Below, one piece after another: positions 9,768 through 18,995 of a stretch of DNA of 64,000 nt (position 1 is the stretch's first letter; the number at the start of each line of letters is the position of its first letter). The stretch covers positions 124,001-188,000 of the forward strand of contig NZ_JMPJ01000017.1 of the NCBI RefSeq assembly GCF_000735345.1, written 5' to 3'. The notes under the pieces were generated by a model, which ran no database searches, was not told where the DNA came from, and saw nothing but the letters and a program-made list of their open reading frames with translations. This DNA comes from Ewingella americana ATCC 33852. Its GTDB lineage: Bacteria > Pseudomonadota > Gammaproteobacteria > Enterobacterales > Enterobacteriaceae. A program made the position numbers and the translations under genes.

Positions 9768-11044
9768 CCACTCGCACTGCCTCATCACCCGCCAGCGGCG
9801 GCATTGATCCGCTGTACTGGAAGAAAATCGTCGTCGTGCTCTGCCTCGGCTGGGCGGTTATCTGGATCTACCGCACCGTCCTGACGCCGATCTTCCCTGA
9901 AATTCAGGCCACGATTGGCGCGCAGTCCGACACCGAAATGGGGCTGATCGCCAGCTTCTACTTCTTCGCCTACACAGGCATGCAGATCCCCGCCGGGATC
10001 TTGGTGGATAAGTTCGGCAAGAAGATTGTGCTGATCCCCGGCTTCTGCCTGTTTATCATCGCCACGCTGCTGATTGGTAACGCCACCAGCTTGCATATGA
10101 TCTACGCCGGTAGCCTGCTCGCCGGTGCGGGCTGTGGTTCCTACTATGGCTCGGCGTACTCGCTCTCCTCGGAAAGCATTCCGCTGGAGAAACGCGGGTT
10201 ATCCACCGCCATCATCAACAGCGGCTCCGCGCTGGGGATGGGGATTGGCCTGATTGCCTCCAGCCTGCTGGTGAAAAGCGTCGGCATGAACTGGCAACTG
10301 TTGCTATTCATGATCACCTTCTTGCTGGTTATCATGACGCTAGTGTTCTTCTTCGTTATCAAAAGTGCTCCGAAACAGCAGGCAGCGGCGCAAGCCGTGA
10401 CCGCCGCGCCGGAAGTGGAAGAGGTGAATCAGAACCCCGGCGGCTTGTTCAGCCTGAAGATGATTTCCGCCTACGTGATGTATTTCGCCACCTGTTACGG
10501 CTACTACATGATTGTCACCTGGCTGCCGTCATTCTTGCAGCAGGAGCGCGGTTTCGAGGGCGTGGCCATTGGCTTCTCCTCGGCGCTGGTGGCCTTTGCC
10601 TCGGTGCCGGGCGCGCTGTTCTTCAGCCGCATGTCCGACCGTTTCCGCAATAAGAAAGTCAGTCTGATCATCTTCCTCGAGATCTGCGCGGCGGTGATGC
10701 TTACCTGCACCGTGCTGTCGCCGGACTCCACCATGCTGCTGATTAGCCTGATCCTCTACGGCCTGCTCGGCAAGCTGGCGGTCGATCCGATCATGATCTC
10801 CTTCGTCGCCGACAATGCGCCGAAAAAGGGTTACGGCACCAGCTTCGGCGTCTTCAACTTCTTCGGCATGTCTTCATCGGTGATTGCGCCGCTGGTGACC
10901 GGGATGATCTCCGACCATACCGGCTCGAAGGTCATGGGCTTCTATATCTCGGCGGCCATTTTGGTTATCGGCACCATCATGTTCTTCACCGTCAACGTAT
11001 TAATGAAAAAACAGCAGGCTACAAAACCGGCTTTATCTCAATAA
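9764..11044 (+). CDS. MFS transporter of the allantoate locus (paralogue 2)
   Basis: Permease of 426 residues with about 12 membrane segments and a cytoplasmic loop near 203-225 rich in Ala, Glu and Gln. It overlaps allC by 4 bp and precedes allE, so it is locked into the allantoate enzyme operon. It shares long stretches with the permease at 799-2028, including the LYG-GK loop and FVADNAPKK. The position strongly suggests allantoate or ureidoglycolate uptake, but no substrate can be read from the sequence. Escherichia K-12 has no permease gene at this point of its all cluster. Confidence 0.85.
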   Translation: MTTRTASSPASGGIDPLYWKKIVVVLCLGWAVIWIYRTVLTPIFPEIQATIGAQSDTEMGLIASFYFFAYTGMQIPAGILVDKFGKKIVLIPGFCLFIIATLLIGNATSLHMIYAGSLLAGAGCGSYYGSAYSLSSESIPLEKRGLSTAIINSGSALGMGIGLIASSLLVKSVGMNWQLLLFMITFLLVIMTLVFFFVIKSAPKQQAAAQAVTAAPEVEEVNQNPGGLFSLKMISAYVMYFATCYGYYMIVTWLPSFLQQERGFEGVAIGFSSALVAFASVPGALFFSRMSDRFRNKKVSLIIFLEICAAVMLTCTVLSPDSTMLLISLILYGLLGKLAVDPIMISFVADNAPKKGYGTSFGVFNFFGMSSSVIAPLVTGMISDHTGSKVMGFYISAAILVIGTIMFFTVNVLMKKQQATKPALSQ

Positions 11045-11097
11045 ATTTATATAGGTCGATATGAATTATCGGCCTGTGGAATATATAAGGAAAAATC

Positions 11098-11886
11098 ATG
11101 GGCTATATTAATCAACAAACCGGCTACCGCGGCGACGTCTTATCTTCACGTTCTATTATTAAGCGTCACAACTACGCCTTAATTGAGCCGGACGGTTTAG
11201 TTAAAAACGTTATTCCCGGCTTTGAGAATTGCGATATTACTATTCTGTCTACGCCAAAGTTAGGCGCGACCTTTGTCGATTATCTGGTGACCTTATTAGA
11301 CGGCGGCCGTAATCATCAAGGTTTCGGCGGCGGCGATATTGAAACATTCATTTATGTTATTGATGGCGAGATTATGGCGGCGGCGGATGATAAATCTTAC
11401 GCGCTGAAAACCGGCGGATATTTATATTGCCCGGCAGGCGTTAAGCTGTATCTCGATAATAATAGCGAAGGTAAACCAAGCAAACTGTTCCTCTACAAAC
11501 GCAAATATCAGCCTTTGGCGGGCCATAAAGCCTATGTGGTGAGCGGCAACGTCAGCCAGCTCGAGCGTATTGAGTATGAAGGAATGAGTGACGTTATCTT
11601 GCAAGACTTCCTGCCGAAAGAGCTGGGTTTTGACATGAACATGCACATTCTGTCCTTCAATCCAGGCGCGAGCCACGGCTACATTGAGACTCACGTGCAG
11701 GAGCACGGCGCTTACATTCTTAGCGGCGCGGGCATGTACAACCTCGACAACGACTGGGTGCCGGTAAAGAAAGGCGACTACATCTTTATGGGCGCGTACT
11801 GCCCGCAGGCGGGCTATGCGGTGGGAAAAGACGAGGTGTTCAGCTACATCTACTCTAAAGATTGCCATCGCGACGCCGAGCTTTAA
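11098..11886 (+). CDS. allE: (S)-ureidoglycine aminohydrolase AllE (YlbA)
   Basis: Bicupin Mn-dependent enzyme converting (S)-ureidoglycine to (S)-ureidoglycolate plus ammonia, preventing its spontaneous breakdown. It has 262 residues (261 in Escherichia). Cupin features are visible in both halves: GGGDIETFIYVIDGEI near residue 80 and HILSFNPGASHGYIETHVQEHGAYIL near 180-205. The start ATG has an AAGGAAAA site. It ends the rightward operon, with a terminator hairpin 28 bp after the stop. Confidence 0.95.
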   Translation: MGYINQQTGYRGDVLSSRSIIKRHNYALIEPDGLVKNVIPGFENCDITILSTPKLGATFVDYLVTLLDGGRNHQGFGGGDIETFIYVIDGEIMAAADDKSYALKTGGYLYCPAGVKLYLDNNSEGKPSKLFLYKRKYQPLAGHKAYVVSGNVSQLERIEYEGMSDVILQDFLPKELGFDMNMHILSFNPGASHGYIETHVQEHGAYILSGAGMYNLDNDWVPVKKGDYIFMGAYCPQAGYAVGKDEVFSYIYSKDCHRDAEL

Positions 11887-11914
11887 TCACGCATTTCGTC
11901 TTACCTAAATAGCT

Positions 11915-11951
11915 AAAAGCGCCTGAGGATCTCTCCTCTGGCGCTTTTTTA
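11915..11951 (+). terminator. Rho-independent terminator after allE
   Basis: Stem AAAAGCGCC(T)GAGG / CCTC(T)GGCGCTTTT with a short loop and a T run. The symmetric A and T flanks mean it can also stop the convergent leftward transcript that ends at 11987. Confidence 0.85.
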
Positions 11952-11986
11952 ATGCTTCTCACTTTCTCTTCTAAGACAATCAGTTA

Positions 11987-13342
11987 CTACTTATTCACCA
12001 TCTTGGCGGGTACCGTTAGCGTGAGTATCGCGCCGAGGAGCATCATCGACGCCAGCACGCACATTGCCACCAGATTACTGTTCGTCGTATTCTTAAAGTA
12101 GCCGATGATATAAGGCGAGATAAACCCGCCGATATTGGCGATAGAGTTGATCAGCGCAATGCCCGCCGCCGCGCAGGTGCCGGTAAAGATGGCATTCGGC
12201 AGGCTCCAGAACAGCGGCGAAGGCACCAGACTGGCGGCCACGGCGATGCACAGTGAGAACATCACGATGCTTTTGTTGTCCTGAAATACGCCAATGCTCA
12301 CCATCGCTACGGCGGCAATGCAGAAGGGAACCACGATGTGCCAGCGGCGCTCGCGGTGCTTATCGGAGCTGCGCGCCGCCAGCAGCATCGCCACCACCGC
12401 CAGCATATAAGGCACCATGCTGAGCAGGCCGACGTCAAAAACGGACTTCACGCCGGTATCTTTGATAATGGTCGGCACCCAGAACGCCAGCCCGCCTTGG
12501 CCCATCACGGTACAGAAGCAGATCAGCCACATTTTGGTGAACGCCGAGGATTTCAGCATGGTTTTCATCGTCCATTCGTGAGCGACAATGCCGTTTTTAG
12601 CGTTTAACAATCGCTGCTGATTGGCCTGATCCATATCCTCGTGGATCATCTCTTTCTCCTCATCTGTCAGCCACTTAGCGTTTTGATAGGTGTTGTCGAG
12701 GAAGAAGAAGATCACCAGCGCAATCAGCAACGCGCGCGGGCCGCTGATAAAGAACAGCCACTGCCAGCCGGACATCTGCATCAGGCCATTCATGTGCTCT
12801 ATGATCCAGCCGCACAGCGGGCCGCCGATGATATTACTGATGGGTATACCGCAGACAAACAGGGCGGTCATCTTGGCGCGCTGGCCGGAGGGGAACCACA
12901 ACGTGAGGTAAAGAATGACGCCGGGGTAGAAGCCCGCTTCGGCAATCCCGAGGAAAAACCGGGCAATATAGAACTGGGTGGGTGAGGTGATAAACACGCT
13001 GAGTATCGAGATGCCGCCCCAAATCACCATCAGTAGCGCAATGATTTTTCGCGCGCCGTACTTACTCAACACCATATTGCTCGGCACGCCGGCAATAATA
13101 TAGCCGATGAAAAACACTCCGGCGCCCAGACCATATACCGATTCCGCCAGCGCCATGTTGCCATTTAAAATGTCCGGCATCATTTGGAATTTAGAGAAGG
13201 AGATGCCGACGCGATCTAAATAACCCACAATATAACTGATTAATAGAATGGGCATGATTCGCCATGCAACTTTTCGATACAATTTTGATTTATTAATTTG
13301 TTGTGAAATTGATGATCCATTGATTGTTTCTGAAACAGCCAT
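11987..13342 (-). CDS. MFS transporter, anion:cation symporter (ACS) type
   Basis: Permease of 451 residues with about 12 membrane segments. The N-terminal WRIMPILLISYIVGYLDRVGISF segment is the hallmark of the ACS group (phthalate, glucarate and hexuronate permeases). It differs from the two other MFS proteins of the locus. It is the last gene of the leftward gcl-hyi run, 181 bp after hyi with a strong hairpin in the gap. The context points to a C2/C3 acid such as glyoxylate, hydroxypyruvate, glycerate or tartronate, or allantoin itself; this is inference only. Confidence 0.8.
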   Translation of the reverse strand: MAVSETINGSSISQQINKSKLYRKVAWRIMPILLISYIVGYLDRVGISFSKFQMMPDILNGNMALAESVYGLGAGVFFIGYIIAGVPSNMVLSKYGARKIIALLMVIWGGISILSVFITSPTQFYIARFFLGIAEAGFYPGVILYLTLWFPSGQRAKMTALFVCGIPISNIIGGPLCGWIIEHMNGLMQMSGWQWLFFISGPRALLIALVIFFFLDNTYQNAKWLTDEEKEMIHEDMDQANQQRLLNAKNGIVAHEWTMKTMLKSSAFTKMWLICFCTVMGQGGLAFWVPTIIKDTGVKSVFDVGLLSMVPYMLAVVAMLLAARSSDKHRERRWHIVVPFCIAAVAMVSIGVFQDNKSIVMFSLCIAVAASLVPSPLFWSLPNAIFTGTCAAAGIALINSIANIGGFISPYIIGYFKNTTNSNLVAMCVLASMMLLGAILTLTVPAKMVNK

Positions 13343-13406
13343 ACCTATCTCCTTGGATTAAGATCCTGATAATTTTTTATGAAGGCTGGTCTTATTTGTA
13401 GAGTTC

Positions 13407-13436
13407 CCGCTCAGGGTGGTTAATAACCCTGAGCGG
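13407..13436. other. Hairpin between hyi and the ACS transporter gene
   Basis: Perfect 11-bp inverted repeat CCGCTCAGGGT / ACCCTGAGCGG with an 8-nt loop and no T run. It is probably an mRNA processing or stability element that sets transporter expression apart from gcl-hyi. Confidence 0.55.
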
Positions 13437-13523
13437 AGAGAGGTAATTATCATTCCCGGTTCCGATTAAAAGTCTATCAGAACGCCATATTATATTTTTC
13501 CCGTGACTTCCTTTGTGAGTTGA

Positions 13524-14303
13524 TTAACGTTGTCGATGATTTAGCCAAGATAATCCGGCCGCCGTGTCGCCCTGCGGGTTATATTCACAGCCGATCCAGC
13601 CGCTATAGCCCATCTGATCCAGCGCGCTAAAAATGTTGTCGAAATTGATCTCACCGGTTCCCGGTTCGTGCCGCCCCGGATTGTCCGCCACCTGAATGTG
13701 CGCGATCTGCGACAGGTGGTTGCGCAGGGTCTGGATCAGCTCGCCTTCCATCCTTTGCATATGGTAAATGTCATACTGCAACCAGAGATTCTTGCTGCCG
13801 ACCTGTTCAATCAGCGCCAGCGCCTGACGGCTGGTATTGAGATAAAACCCAGGCATATCAAGGTTGTTGATCGGCTCAATCAGTAGCCGAATGTTCTCTT
13901 TTGCCAGCGCGTCGGCGGCAAAACGCAGATTAGTCACCAGCGTATTTTCTATTAGTTGCTGGTCACTGCCCGCCGGGACTTTACCGGCCAGACAGTTCAC
14001 CTGCGGGCAGTTCAGGGCTTTGGCATAGCGAATCGCCTGACTGACCCCTTGGCGGAACTCGTCCACTCTGCCCGGCAAGCAGGCAATGCCGCGCTCGCCC
14101 TCGGCCCAGTTCCCTACCGGCAAATTGAACAGCACCTGAGATAAACCGTGCTCGGCCAGCTCGGCCTGTATTACCTCGGCCGGATACTCATAAGGAGAGA
14201 TATACTCCACGGCGCTGAACCCGCAGGCCTTGGCCTGAGCGAATCGAGCCAAAAAATCGACGTCGATGAACAGCATGGAAAGGTTGGCGGCAAAGCGACT
14301 CAT
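13524..14303 (-). CDS. hyi: Hydroxypyruvate isomerase Hyi
   Basis: TIM-barrel xylose-isomerase-like enzyme interconverting hydroxypyruvate and tartronate semialdehyde. It has 259 residues (258 in Escherichia). Seen are [12 protein letters not shown] at the N-terminus, [16 protein letters not shown] (glutamate metal ligand), [15 protein letters not shown] and a C-terminal GCEYNPQG glutamate. The start ATG overlaps the gcl stop by 4 bp, so the two are co-translated. Confidence 0.94.
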   Translation of the reverse strand: MSRFAANLSMLFIDVDFLARFAQAKACGFSAVEYISPYEYPAEVIQAELAEHGLSQVLFNLPVGNWAEGERGIACLPGRVDEFRQGVSQAIRYAKALNCPQVNCLAGKVPAGSDQQLIENTLVTNLRFAADALAKENIRLLIEPINNLDMPGFYLNTSRQALALIEQVGSKNLWLQYDIYHMQRMEGELIQTLRNHLSQIAHIQVADNPGRHEPGTGEINFDNIFSALDQMGYSGWIGCEYNPQGDTAAGLSWLNHRQR

Positions 14304-16096
14304 GAGTTCTCTCCTTGGCGGTAATCGTAAAACGCCACGGCGGTCGGGGCTTCAGCCTGTAGCTCCGTGGTCGGCTCAAATTCAGTGACATTATCCAGCT
14401 CGGTACCCATCGCAATATTGGTCACGCGCTCGAGGATAATTTCTACCACAACCGGCACCTGATGTTCTTTCATTAGCTTTTCAGCCTGCCTAAACGCCGG
14501 GGCAATCTCTTCCGGTTTGAACACCCGAATGGCCTTACAGCCCAGCCCTTCAACCACCTTCACATGGTCAACGCCGTATTCACCCAGCTCGCTGCTATTG
14601 ATATTTTCGAAAGAAAGCTGAACGCAATAATCCATGTCGAAGCCGCGCTGTGCCTGACGAATCAGCCCCAGATAGGCGTTGTTGACTAACACGTGAATGT
14701 AGGGGAGTTTGAACTGTGCGCCGACCGCCAGCTCCTCAATCAAGAACTGAAAATCGTAATCGCCGGACAGCGCCACCACCTTGCGAGCAGGGTCTGCGGC
14801 GCGAACGCCCAGCGCCGCAGGCAGGGTCCAGCCCAGCGGGCCAGCCTGTCCGCAGTTAATCCAGTGCCGTGGTTTGAACACGTGCAGGGTCTGCGCCGCC
14901 GCGATTTGCGACAGGCCGATGGTGGTCACGTAGCAGGCGTCGGCACCAAACACGCGGTTCATCTCTTCATATACCCGGTGCGGTTTGACCGGCACCTCGT
15001 CGAAATGGGTTTTGCGCAGCAGGGTGGCTTTGCGCTGGTTGCACTCTGCGACCCAGCCGTCGCGGTTTGGCAAATCACCCTTGGCGAACAGGCGTTTGGC
15101 GGATTCAACCAGCATCAGCAAGGCTTCGCGGGCGTCTGACACTATGCCCAGATCGGGGCAGATCACCCGACCAATCTGCGTGGCTTCAATGTCAATGTGC
15201 ACCACTTTGCGATCCGCGACGTATTTCTCCACCGATCCGGTATGGCGATTGGCCCAGCGATTGCCAATGCCGAACAGCAGATCCGACGCCAGCAGGGTGG
15301 CATTGCCGTAGCGATGAGAGGTTTGCAGCCCGACCATGCCCGCCATCAGCGGGTGATCGTCGGGGATCGAACCCCAGCCCATCAGGGTTGGGATCACCGG
15401 GGTATTACAGATCTCCGCCAGCTCTTGCAGCAGATCCGCCGCGTCGGCGTTGATCACGCCACCCCCGGCAATAATCAGCGGGCGCTCCGCCTGACACAGC
15501 ATCCCCAGCGCCTTGTCGATCTGCGCCTGCGTGGCGCAAGGCTTGTAAGGCACCAGCGGCGAATAAGTTTCAGGATCAAACTCAATCTCCGCCATCTGCA
15601 CATCAAAAGGCAGGTCGATCAACACCGGACCGGGGCGGCCAGAACGCATCAGATGAAAGGCTTTTTGCAGCATGCGCGGCACCAACGCGGGTTCCTGCAC
15701 GGTCACCGCCATCTTGGTCACCGGCTTGGCAATCGACTCAATATCCACTGCCTGAAAATCCTCTTTATGCAAACGGGCGCGCGGGGCCTGCCCGGTAATG
15801 CACAGGATAGGAATGGAGTCCGCCGAGGCCGAGTAGAGCGCGGTGATCATGTCCGTGCCCGCCGGTCCCGAGGTGCCCAGACAGACGCCGATATTGCCCG
15901 CCTTGGCACGGGTATAGCCCTCGGCCATATGCGACGCGCCTTCCACATGGCGTGCAAGGATATGCCGAATACCGCCGTGCCTGCGCATTGCATCGTAAAA
16001 CGGGTTAATCGCCGCGCCGGGCACGCCAAAGGCGGTGGTCACCCCCTCTTTCTCCAGCACCCACATTGCTGCATCAACTGCTCTCATCTTAGCCAT
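14300..16096 (-). CDS. gcl: Glyoxylate carboligase Gcl
   Basis: Thiamine-diphosphate enzyme joining two glyoxylates into tartronate semialdehyde and CO2. At 598 residues it is slightly longer than the Escherichia enzyme (593). Val51 (in ARHVEGASH) replaces the glutamate that most ThDP enzymes use, the known peculiarity of Gcl. The ThDP motif [12 protein letters not shown] followed by NNAYLG is intact. It overlaps hyi by 4 bp. A 17-bp palindrome that fits an AllR operator lies 35 bp upstream of its start. No glxR reductase or glycerate kinase gene follows. Confidence 0.96.
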   Translation of the reverse strand: MAKMRAVDAAMWVLEKEGVTTAFGVPGAAINPFYDAMRRHGGIRHILARHVEGASHMAEGYTRAKAGNIGVCLGTSGPAGTDMITALYSASADSIPILCITGQAPRARLHKEDFQAVDIESIAKPVTKMAVTVQEPALVPRMLQKAFHLMRSGRPGPVLIDLPFDVQMAEIEFDPETYSPLVPYKPCATQAQIDKALGMLCQAERPLIIAGGGVINADAADLLQELAEICNTPVIPTLMGWGSIPDDHPLMAGMVGLQTSHRYGNATLLASDLLFGIGNRWANRHTGSVEKYVADRKVVHIDIEATQIGRVICPDLGIVSDAREALLMLVESAKRLFAKGDLPNRDGWVAECNQRKATLLRKTHFDEVPVKPHRVYEEMNRVFGADACYVTTIGLSQIAAAQTLHVFKPRHWINCGQAGPLGWTLPAALGVRAADPARKVVALSGDYDFQFLIEELAVGAQFKLPYIHVLVNNAYLGLIRQAQRGFDMDYCVQLSFENINSSELGEYGVDHVKVVEGLGCKAIRVFKPEEIAPAFRQAEKLMKEHQVPVVVEIILERVTNIAMGTELDNVTEFEPTTELQAEAPTAVAFYDYRQGENS

Positions 16097-16130
16097 GGTT
16101 TACATTCCTTATCGTCGATAAATCCATTTA

Positions 16131-16147
16131 TTGGAAAGTTTTTCCAA
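16131..16147. promoter_or_regulatory. Probable AllR operator upstream of gcl
   Basis: Palindrome TTGGAA-N5-TTCCAA in the gcl-allR gap. The same geometry recurs at 17119-17135. AllR is known to repress gcl in Escherichia and to be released by glyoxylate; the assignment here rests on position and symmetry. Confidence 0.6.
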
Positions 16148-16235
16148 CTTAACTTTATGCCAAAAAAAAGCACTGAGCTTTGTGATTGGCAGACCGTGCG
16201 GCCTGACGCCATCGCTGACGTCAGGCCTTGAGATT

Positions 16236-17048
16236 CTAGCTGTGCGGGTCACCCAGCGCGGTGCTGATGTCGCGCGCGGCGTCGCGTACCAGCTCACCGA
16301 GTTCGGCAAAGCGCGCCGGTTCCATCCGCGAGCTTGGCCCCGAGATAGAGATGGCGGCAATCGGCTGATTATTCTTATCAAAAATTGCCGACGCGAGGCA
16401 GTTCAGCCCCAGCGCGTGCTCCTCGTGGTCCACCGCATAGCCGCGCTGGGCCGAGGTCGCCAGATCCTTCTTCAATGGGATCAGGCTATTGAGCGTGTGC
16501 GGAGTAAAAGTCTGCAAACCGGATCGCACAATCAGATCCAACATCTCTTCTTCATCCAGTGCGTAGAGCAGCGCCTTGCCCGCGCCGGAGGCGTGCAGCG
16601 GTAGGCGGCTGCCGAGCGGGGCGCACATGCGCACCATCGCCTGACACTCGCACTGGCGGATCAGCACGGCGTCCATATTGTTGCGGATCGCCAGATTGGC
16701 GGTCTCTCCGGAGAGCAGCATCAGGCGGCGCATAAAGGGCCCGGCGACCGATACCACGTCGCGATCGTTCATATAGGTCGACCCGACGGTGAACGACTGA
16801 ATACCAATGTGCCACCAACCCAGCTGCGGGTCTTGAAACACAAACTCTGATTTTTCAAGCACTTTCAGCAGGCGGAAGGTGGTGGAAAGCGGCAGATCCA
16901 GTTTTTCCGACAGCACCGACACGGAAGAACTCCCTCCCGATTGTGCCAAAAACTGCAAGATCTCCAGCCCACGATCCAGCGCCTGCGCGCCCTTGGTCGC
17001 AGAGGTGCCTTCCTGAGCAGGCCGACCTCTTCTCCGTAATTCAGTCAT
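16236..17048 (-). CDS. allR: IclR-family repressor AllR
   Basis: Repressor of the allantoin and glyoxylate genes, inactivated by glyoxylate. It has 270 residues (271 in Escherichia). An N-terminal winged helix-turn-helix (about 22-85, including [19 protein letters not shown]) is followed by the IclR effector domain with the family segments [13 protein letters not shown] and [23 protein letters not shown]. It sits upstream of gcl on the same strand and diverges from allS across 220 bp that contain a second palindrome of operator type. Confidence 0.94.
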   Translation of the reverse strand: MTELRRRGRPAQEGTSATKGAQALDRGLEILQFLAQSGGSSSVSVLSEKLDLPLSTTFRLLKVLEKSEFVFQDPQLGWWHIGIQSFTVGSTYMNDRDVVSVAGPFMRRLMLLSGETANLAIRNNMDAVLIRQCECQAMVRMCAPLGSRLPLHASGAGKALLYALDEEEMLDLIVRSGLQTFTPHTLNSLIPLKKDLATSAQRGYAVDHEEHALGLNCLASAIFDKNNQPIAAISISGPSSRMEPARFAELGELVRDAARDISTALGDPHS

Positions 17049-17118
17049 TACATCCTTTCTCTTATCGCGTCGATTCGATCCCTACTGTAGCAAGGGAATT
17101 TTCAATTAAAAGTGATAA

Positions 17119-17135
17119 ATGGAATATATTTCCAT
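17119..17135. promoter_or_regulatory. Probable AllR operator in the allR-allS divergent gap
   Basis: Palindrome ATGGAA-N5-TTCCAT with the same 6-5-6 layout as the site before gcl. Its position between the two regulator genes fits autoregulation of allR and control of allS by AllR. Confidence 0.55.
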
Positions 17136-17268
17136 AATTGTATTTCGCGCACGCTTTCCCTATCTCTGCAATTAAAACCATTTTTGTGATGAAGGTCAGG
17201 GGAGATGGGGAGGATTTTAGGCTCAATAGGCGGCATAGTGAGTTGAGACAAACCTGCAAGGAGCGCCA

Positions 17269-18195
17269 ATGCTGGACCACGAGACAATCCGTTCATTTGT
17301 AAAAGTTGCCGAGTGCTGTAGCTTTTCCCGCGCCGCCGAGTCGCTGCACAAGACCTCGGCCACCATCAGTTATCGCATCAAAGTGCTCGAAGAGGGGATT
17401 GGCACCCAGCTATTCCTGCGCACCACCCGTAGCGTGACGCTGACTCCGGCGGGCAGCTATTTGCTCGAACGCTGCCGCCAGTGGCTGAGCTGGCTGGACT
17501 CGATGCCCGGCGAACTCAAGCAGATCAATCAGGGCGTTGAGCCACGGGTTGATATTGTTATCAATAACTTGCTGTATAACGGCGACAGCGTTGCCGACCT
17601 GCTGGCGCATTTAAACGTGCGTTATCCCTTCACCACTTTCCACATCACCCGGCAGGTGTATATGGGCGTGTGGGACACCTTGCTCAATGGCGATTGCCAT
17701 CTGGCGATTGGCGTGTCGGGCAGGGAGTCGCTGGAGAACAGCATCAGCATTCTGCCCCTCGGCAAAGTCGAGTGGGTGTTTGTGGTTGCGCCGCAGCACC
17801 CGCTGGCACAGGGCGGGGAGACGCTGAGCGAAGAGCAGCTGCGCTGGTATCCGGCGGTCAATATCGAGGACACGGCGGTGCATCTCGCCAAACGCGTCGC
17901 CTGGCTGCTGCCGGGCCAGCAGGAGATTAAAGTGGCGGACATGAACACCAAGCTGCAATGCCACCTGCGCGGCGTCGGCATTGGCTTTCTGCCCCGTACG
18001 CTATGCCAGCCGTATCTAGACAGCGGCGAACTGGTCGCCAGAACGCTGGTCAACCACCGCCAAAGTTCGCCATTGTCACTGGCGTGGTCACACGAACGCG
18101 GCGGAGAGGTGGTAAAAGAGTTGGTGGCGATGTTCGAGCGACGCGACCCACTGATTCAAGGCTTTTATTCACCCCTTCAGACCCTCGATTTGTAG
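17269..18195 (+). CDS. allS: LysR-type activator AllS
   Basis: DNA-binding activator of allD-allC-allE in Escherichia under anaerobic allantoin growth. It has 308 residues, the same size as Escherichia AllS. The N-terminal winged helix-turn-helix (about 2-60: FVKVAECCSFSRAAESLHKTS...) is followed by the periplasmic-binding-protein-like effector domain. It is placed between allR and leuX and transcribed away from allR. The ATG follows an AAGGAG site. Confidence 0.92.
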   Translation: MLDHETIRSFVKVAECCSFSRAAESLHKTSATISYRIKVLEEGIGTQLFLRTTRSVTLTPAGSYLLERCRQWLSWLDSMPGELKQINQGVEPRVDIVINNLLYNGDSVADLLAHLNVRYPFTTFHITRQVYMGVWDTLLNGDCHLAIGVSGRESLENSISILPLGKVEWVFVVAPQHPLAQGGETLSEEQLRWYPAVNIEDTAVHLAKRVAWLLPGQQEIKVADMNTKLQCHLRGVGIGFLPRTLCQPYLDSGELVARTLVNHRQSSPLSLAWSHERGGEVVKELVAMFERRDPLIQGFYSPLQTLDL

Positions 18196-18265
18196 TAAAA
18201 ACAGCCAGAAAGACGCGGTTTTGCCGTTTTTTTCGGCACTCAGTCAAAACCCGTCAGGATAAGTA

Positions 18266-18293
18266 TTGCGTGAGGTCTTCGGAAAGGTATAAT
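18266..18293 (+). promoter_or_regulatory. Promoter of leuX
   Basis: -35 TTGCGT at 18266-18271 and a perfect -10 TATAAT at 18288-18293 with a 16-bp spacer, about 30 bp before the tRNA. The -10 is followed by a GC-containing discriminator, as in stable-RNA promoters. Confidence 0.75.
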
Positions 18294-18322
18294 GCACCCG
18301 TTTTCCGCATACTACTTTCAGT

Positions 18323-18407
18323 GCCGAAGTGGCGAAATCGGTAGACGCAGTTGATTCAAAATCAACCGCCGCAAGGTGTGCCGGTTCGAGTCCGGCCTTC
18401 GGCACCA
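18323..18407 (+). tRNA. leuX: tRNA-Leu (anticodon CAA), leuX
   Basis: An 85-nt class II tRNA. The acceptor stem GCCGAAG pairs with CTTCGGC and is followed by an encoded ACCA end. The anticodon loop TTCAAAA is closed by GTTGA/TCAAC, so the anticodon is CAA. A long variable arm and the T-loop GGTTCGAGTCC are present. leuX is a well-known insertion site for genomic islands in enterobacteria, and an accessory region starts immediately downstream here. Confidence 0.97.
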
Positions 18408-18427
18408 TTAGTATGTATGAAAATTAA

Positions 18428-18450
18428 GTCACCCTCGGGTGGCTTTTTTT
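18428..18450 (+). terminator. Terminator after leuX
   Basis: Stem GTCACC-CTCG-GGTGGC followed by seven T residues, 20 bp after the tRNA 3' end. Confidence 0.85.
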
Positions 18451-18492
18451 ATGTCTGCGATTTGGCTTAACCCAAAGGATTAAGTTTCAAAT

Positions 18493-18813
18493 TCAGACAG
18501 TTAATGGTCCGTTTCTTCGACTTCCCAGTCTGTCACTCGCACACTCATTCAACTCAAACAATAGTGGTACAAGATGCGCCACGGCTTTTAGATAAGCACT
18601 GATTTGAGGCACCCCCTCTGGCGGCACAATCTCACTGTTCTCCAGCCCTTCGCTAAGACACAGCAAGCCATGACAAAGCCCTTCGGCAGACTCGGAGGCT
18701 AATGCACTCAGGTCATAAAGCTGGGTGTCTTCCAAGTGGCTGAAATCCAGCCCGGCAATCAGTGAACGGAAGACGGTGATAGAGTTTTCTGCGGTTTCGG
18801 TGTGAGTCATCAT
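18493..18813 (-). CDS. Hypothetical protein of satellite-prophage type
   Basis: A 106-residue acidic protein (MMTHTETAENSITVFR...) with no recognised catalytic motif. It starts with two adjacent ATG codons directly behind the stop of the 43-codon frame at 18815-18946, a coupled arrangement typical of the small regulatory modules of P4-like satellites and related islands. It is the first gene of the leuX island. The function is unknown. Confidence 0.6.
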   Translation of the reverse strand: MMTHTETAENSITVFRSLIAGLDFSHLEDTQLYDLSALASESAEGLCHGLLCLSEGLENSEIVPPEGVPQISAYLKAVAHLVPLLFELNECASDRLGSRRNGPLTV

Positions 18814-18814
18814 T

Positions 18815-18946
18815 TTAATCCCATATTTTAAAATTTAGATGACCGCCCAAGACGCTAACCTTGGGTGGCAGCTCAGACAGAGTTAGCGTTACCGGAACAT
18901 ATGGGAAAACCGGCGCTTCTTGCGAAGCCTCTGCCTGAGCCACCAT
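18815..18946 (-). CDS. Small Icd/Ash-like phage peptide (relic)
   Basis: A 43-codon frame beginning MVAQAEASQEAPVFPYV. The pattern M-x-A-Q-A-x-A-S-x-E-A-P-V recurs, from memory, in the short Icd-like/Ash-like ORFs of P4-type satellite phages. The frame stays open ten codons further upstream without another ATG. Its stop precedes the ATG of the 106-residue protein by one base. It could be a functional small gene or a leftover; no database comparison was possible. Confidence 0.4.
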   Translation of the reverse strand: MVAQAEASQEAPVFPYVPVTLTLSELPPKVSVLGGHLNFKIWD

Positions 18947-18995
18947 AATTTGGGTGAGCAAAAGCGTGAGGCATTATTACACAGTGCCACATCAT

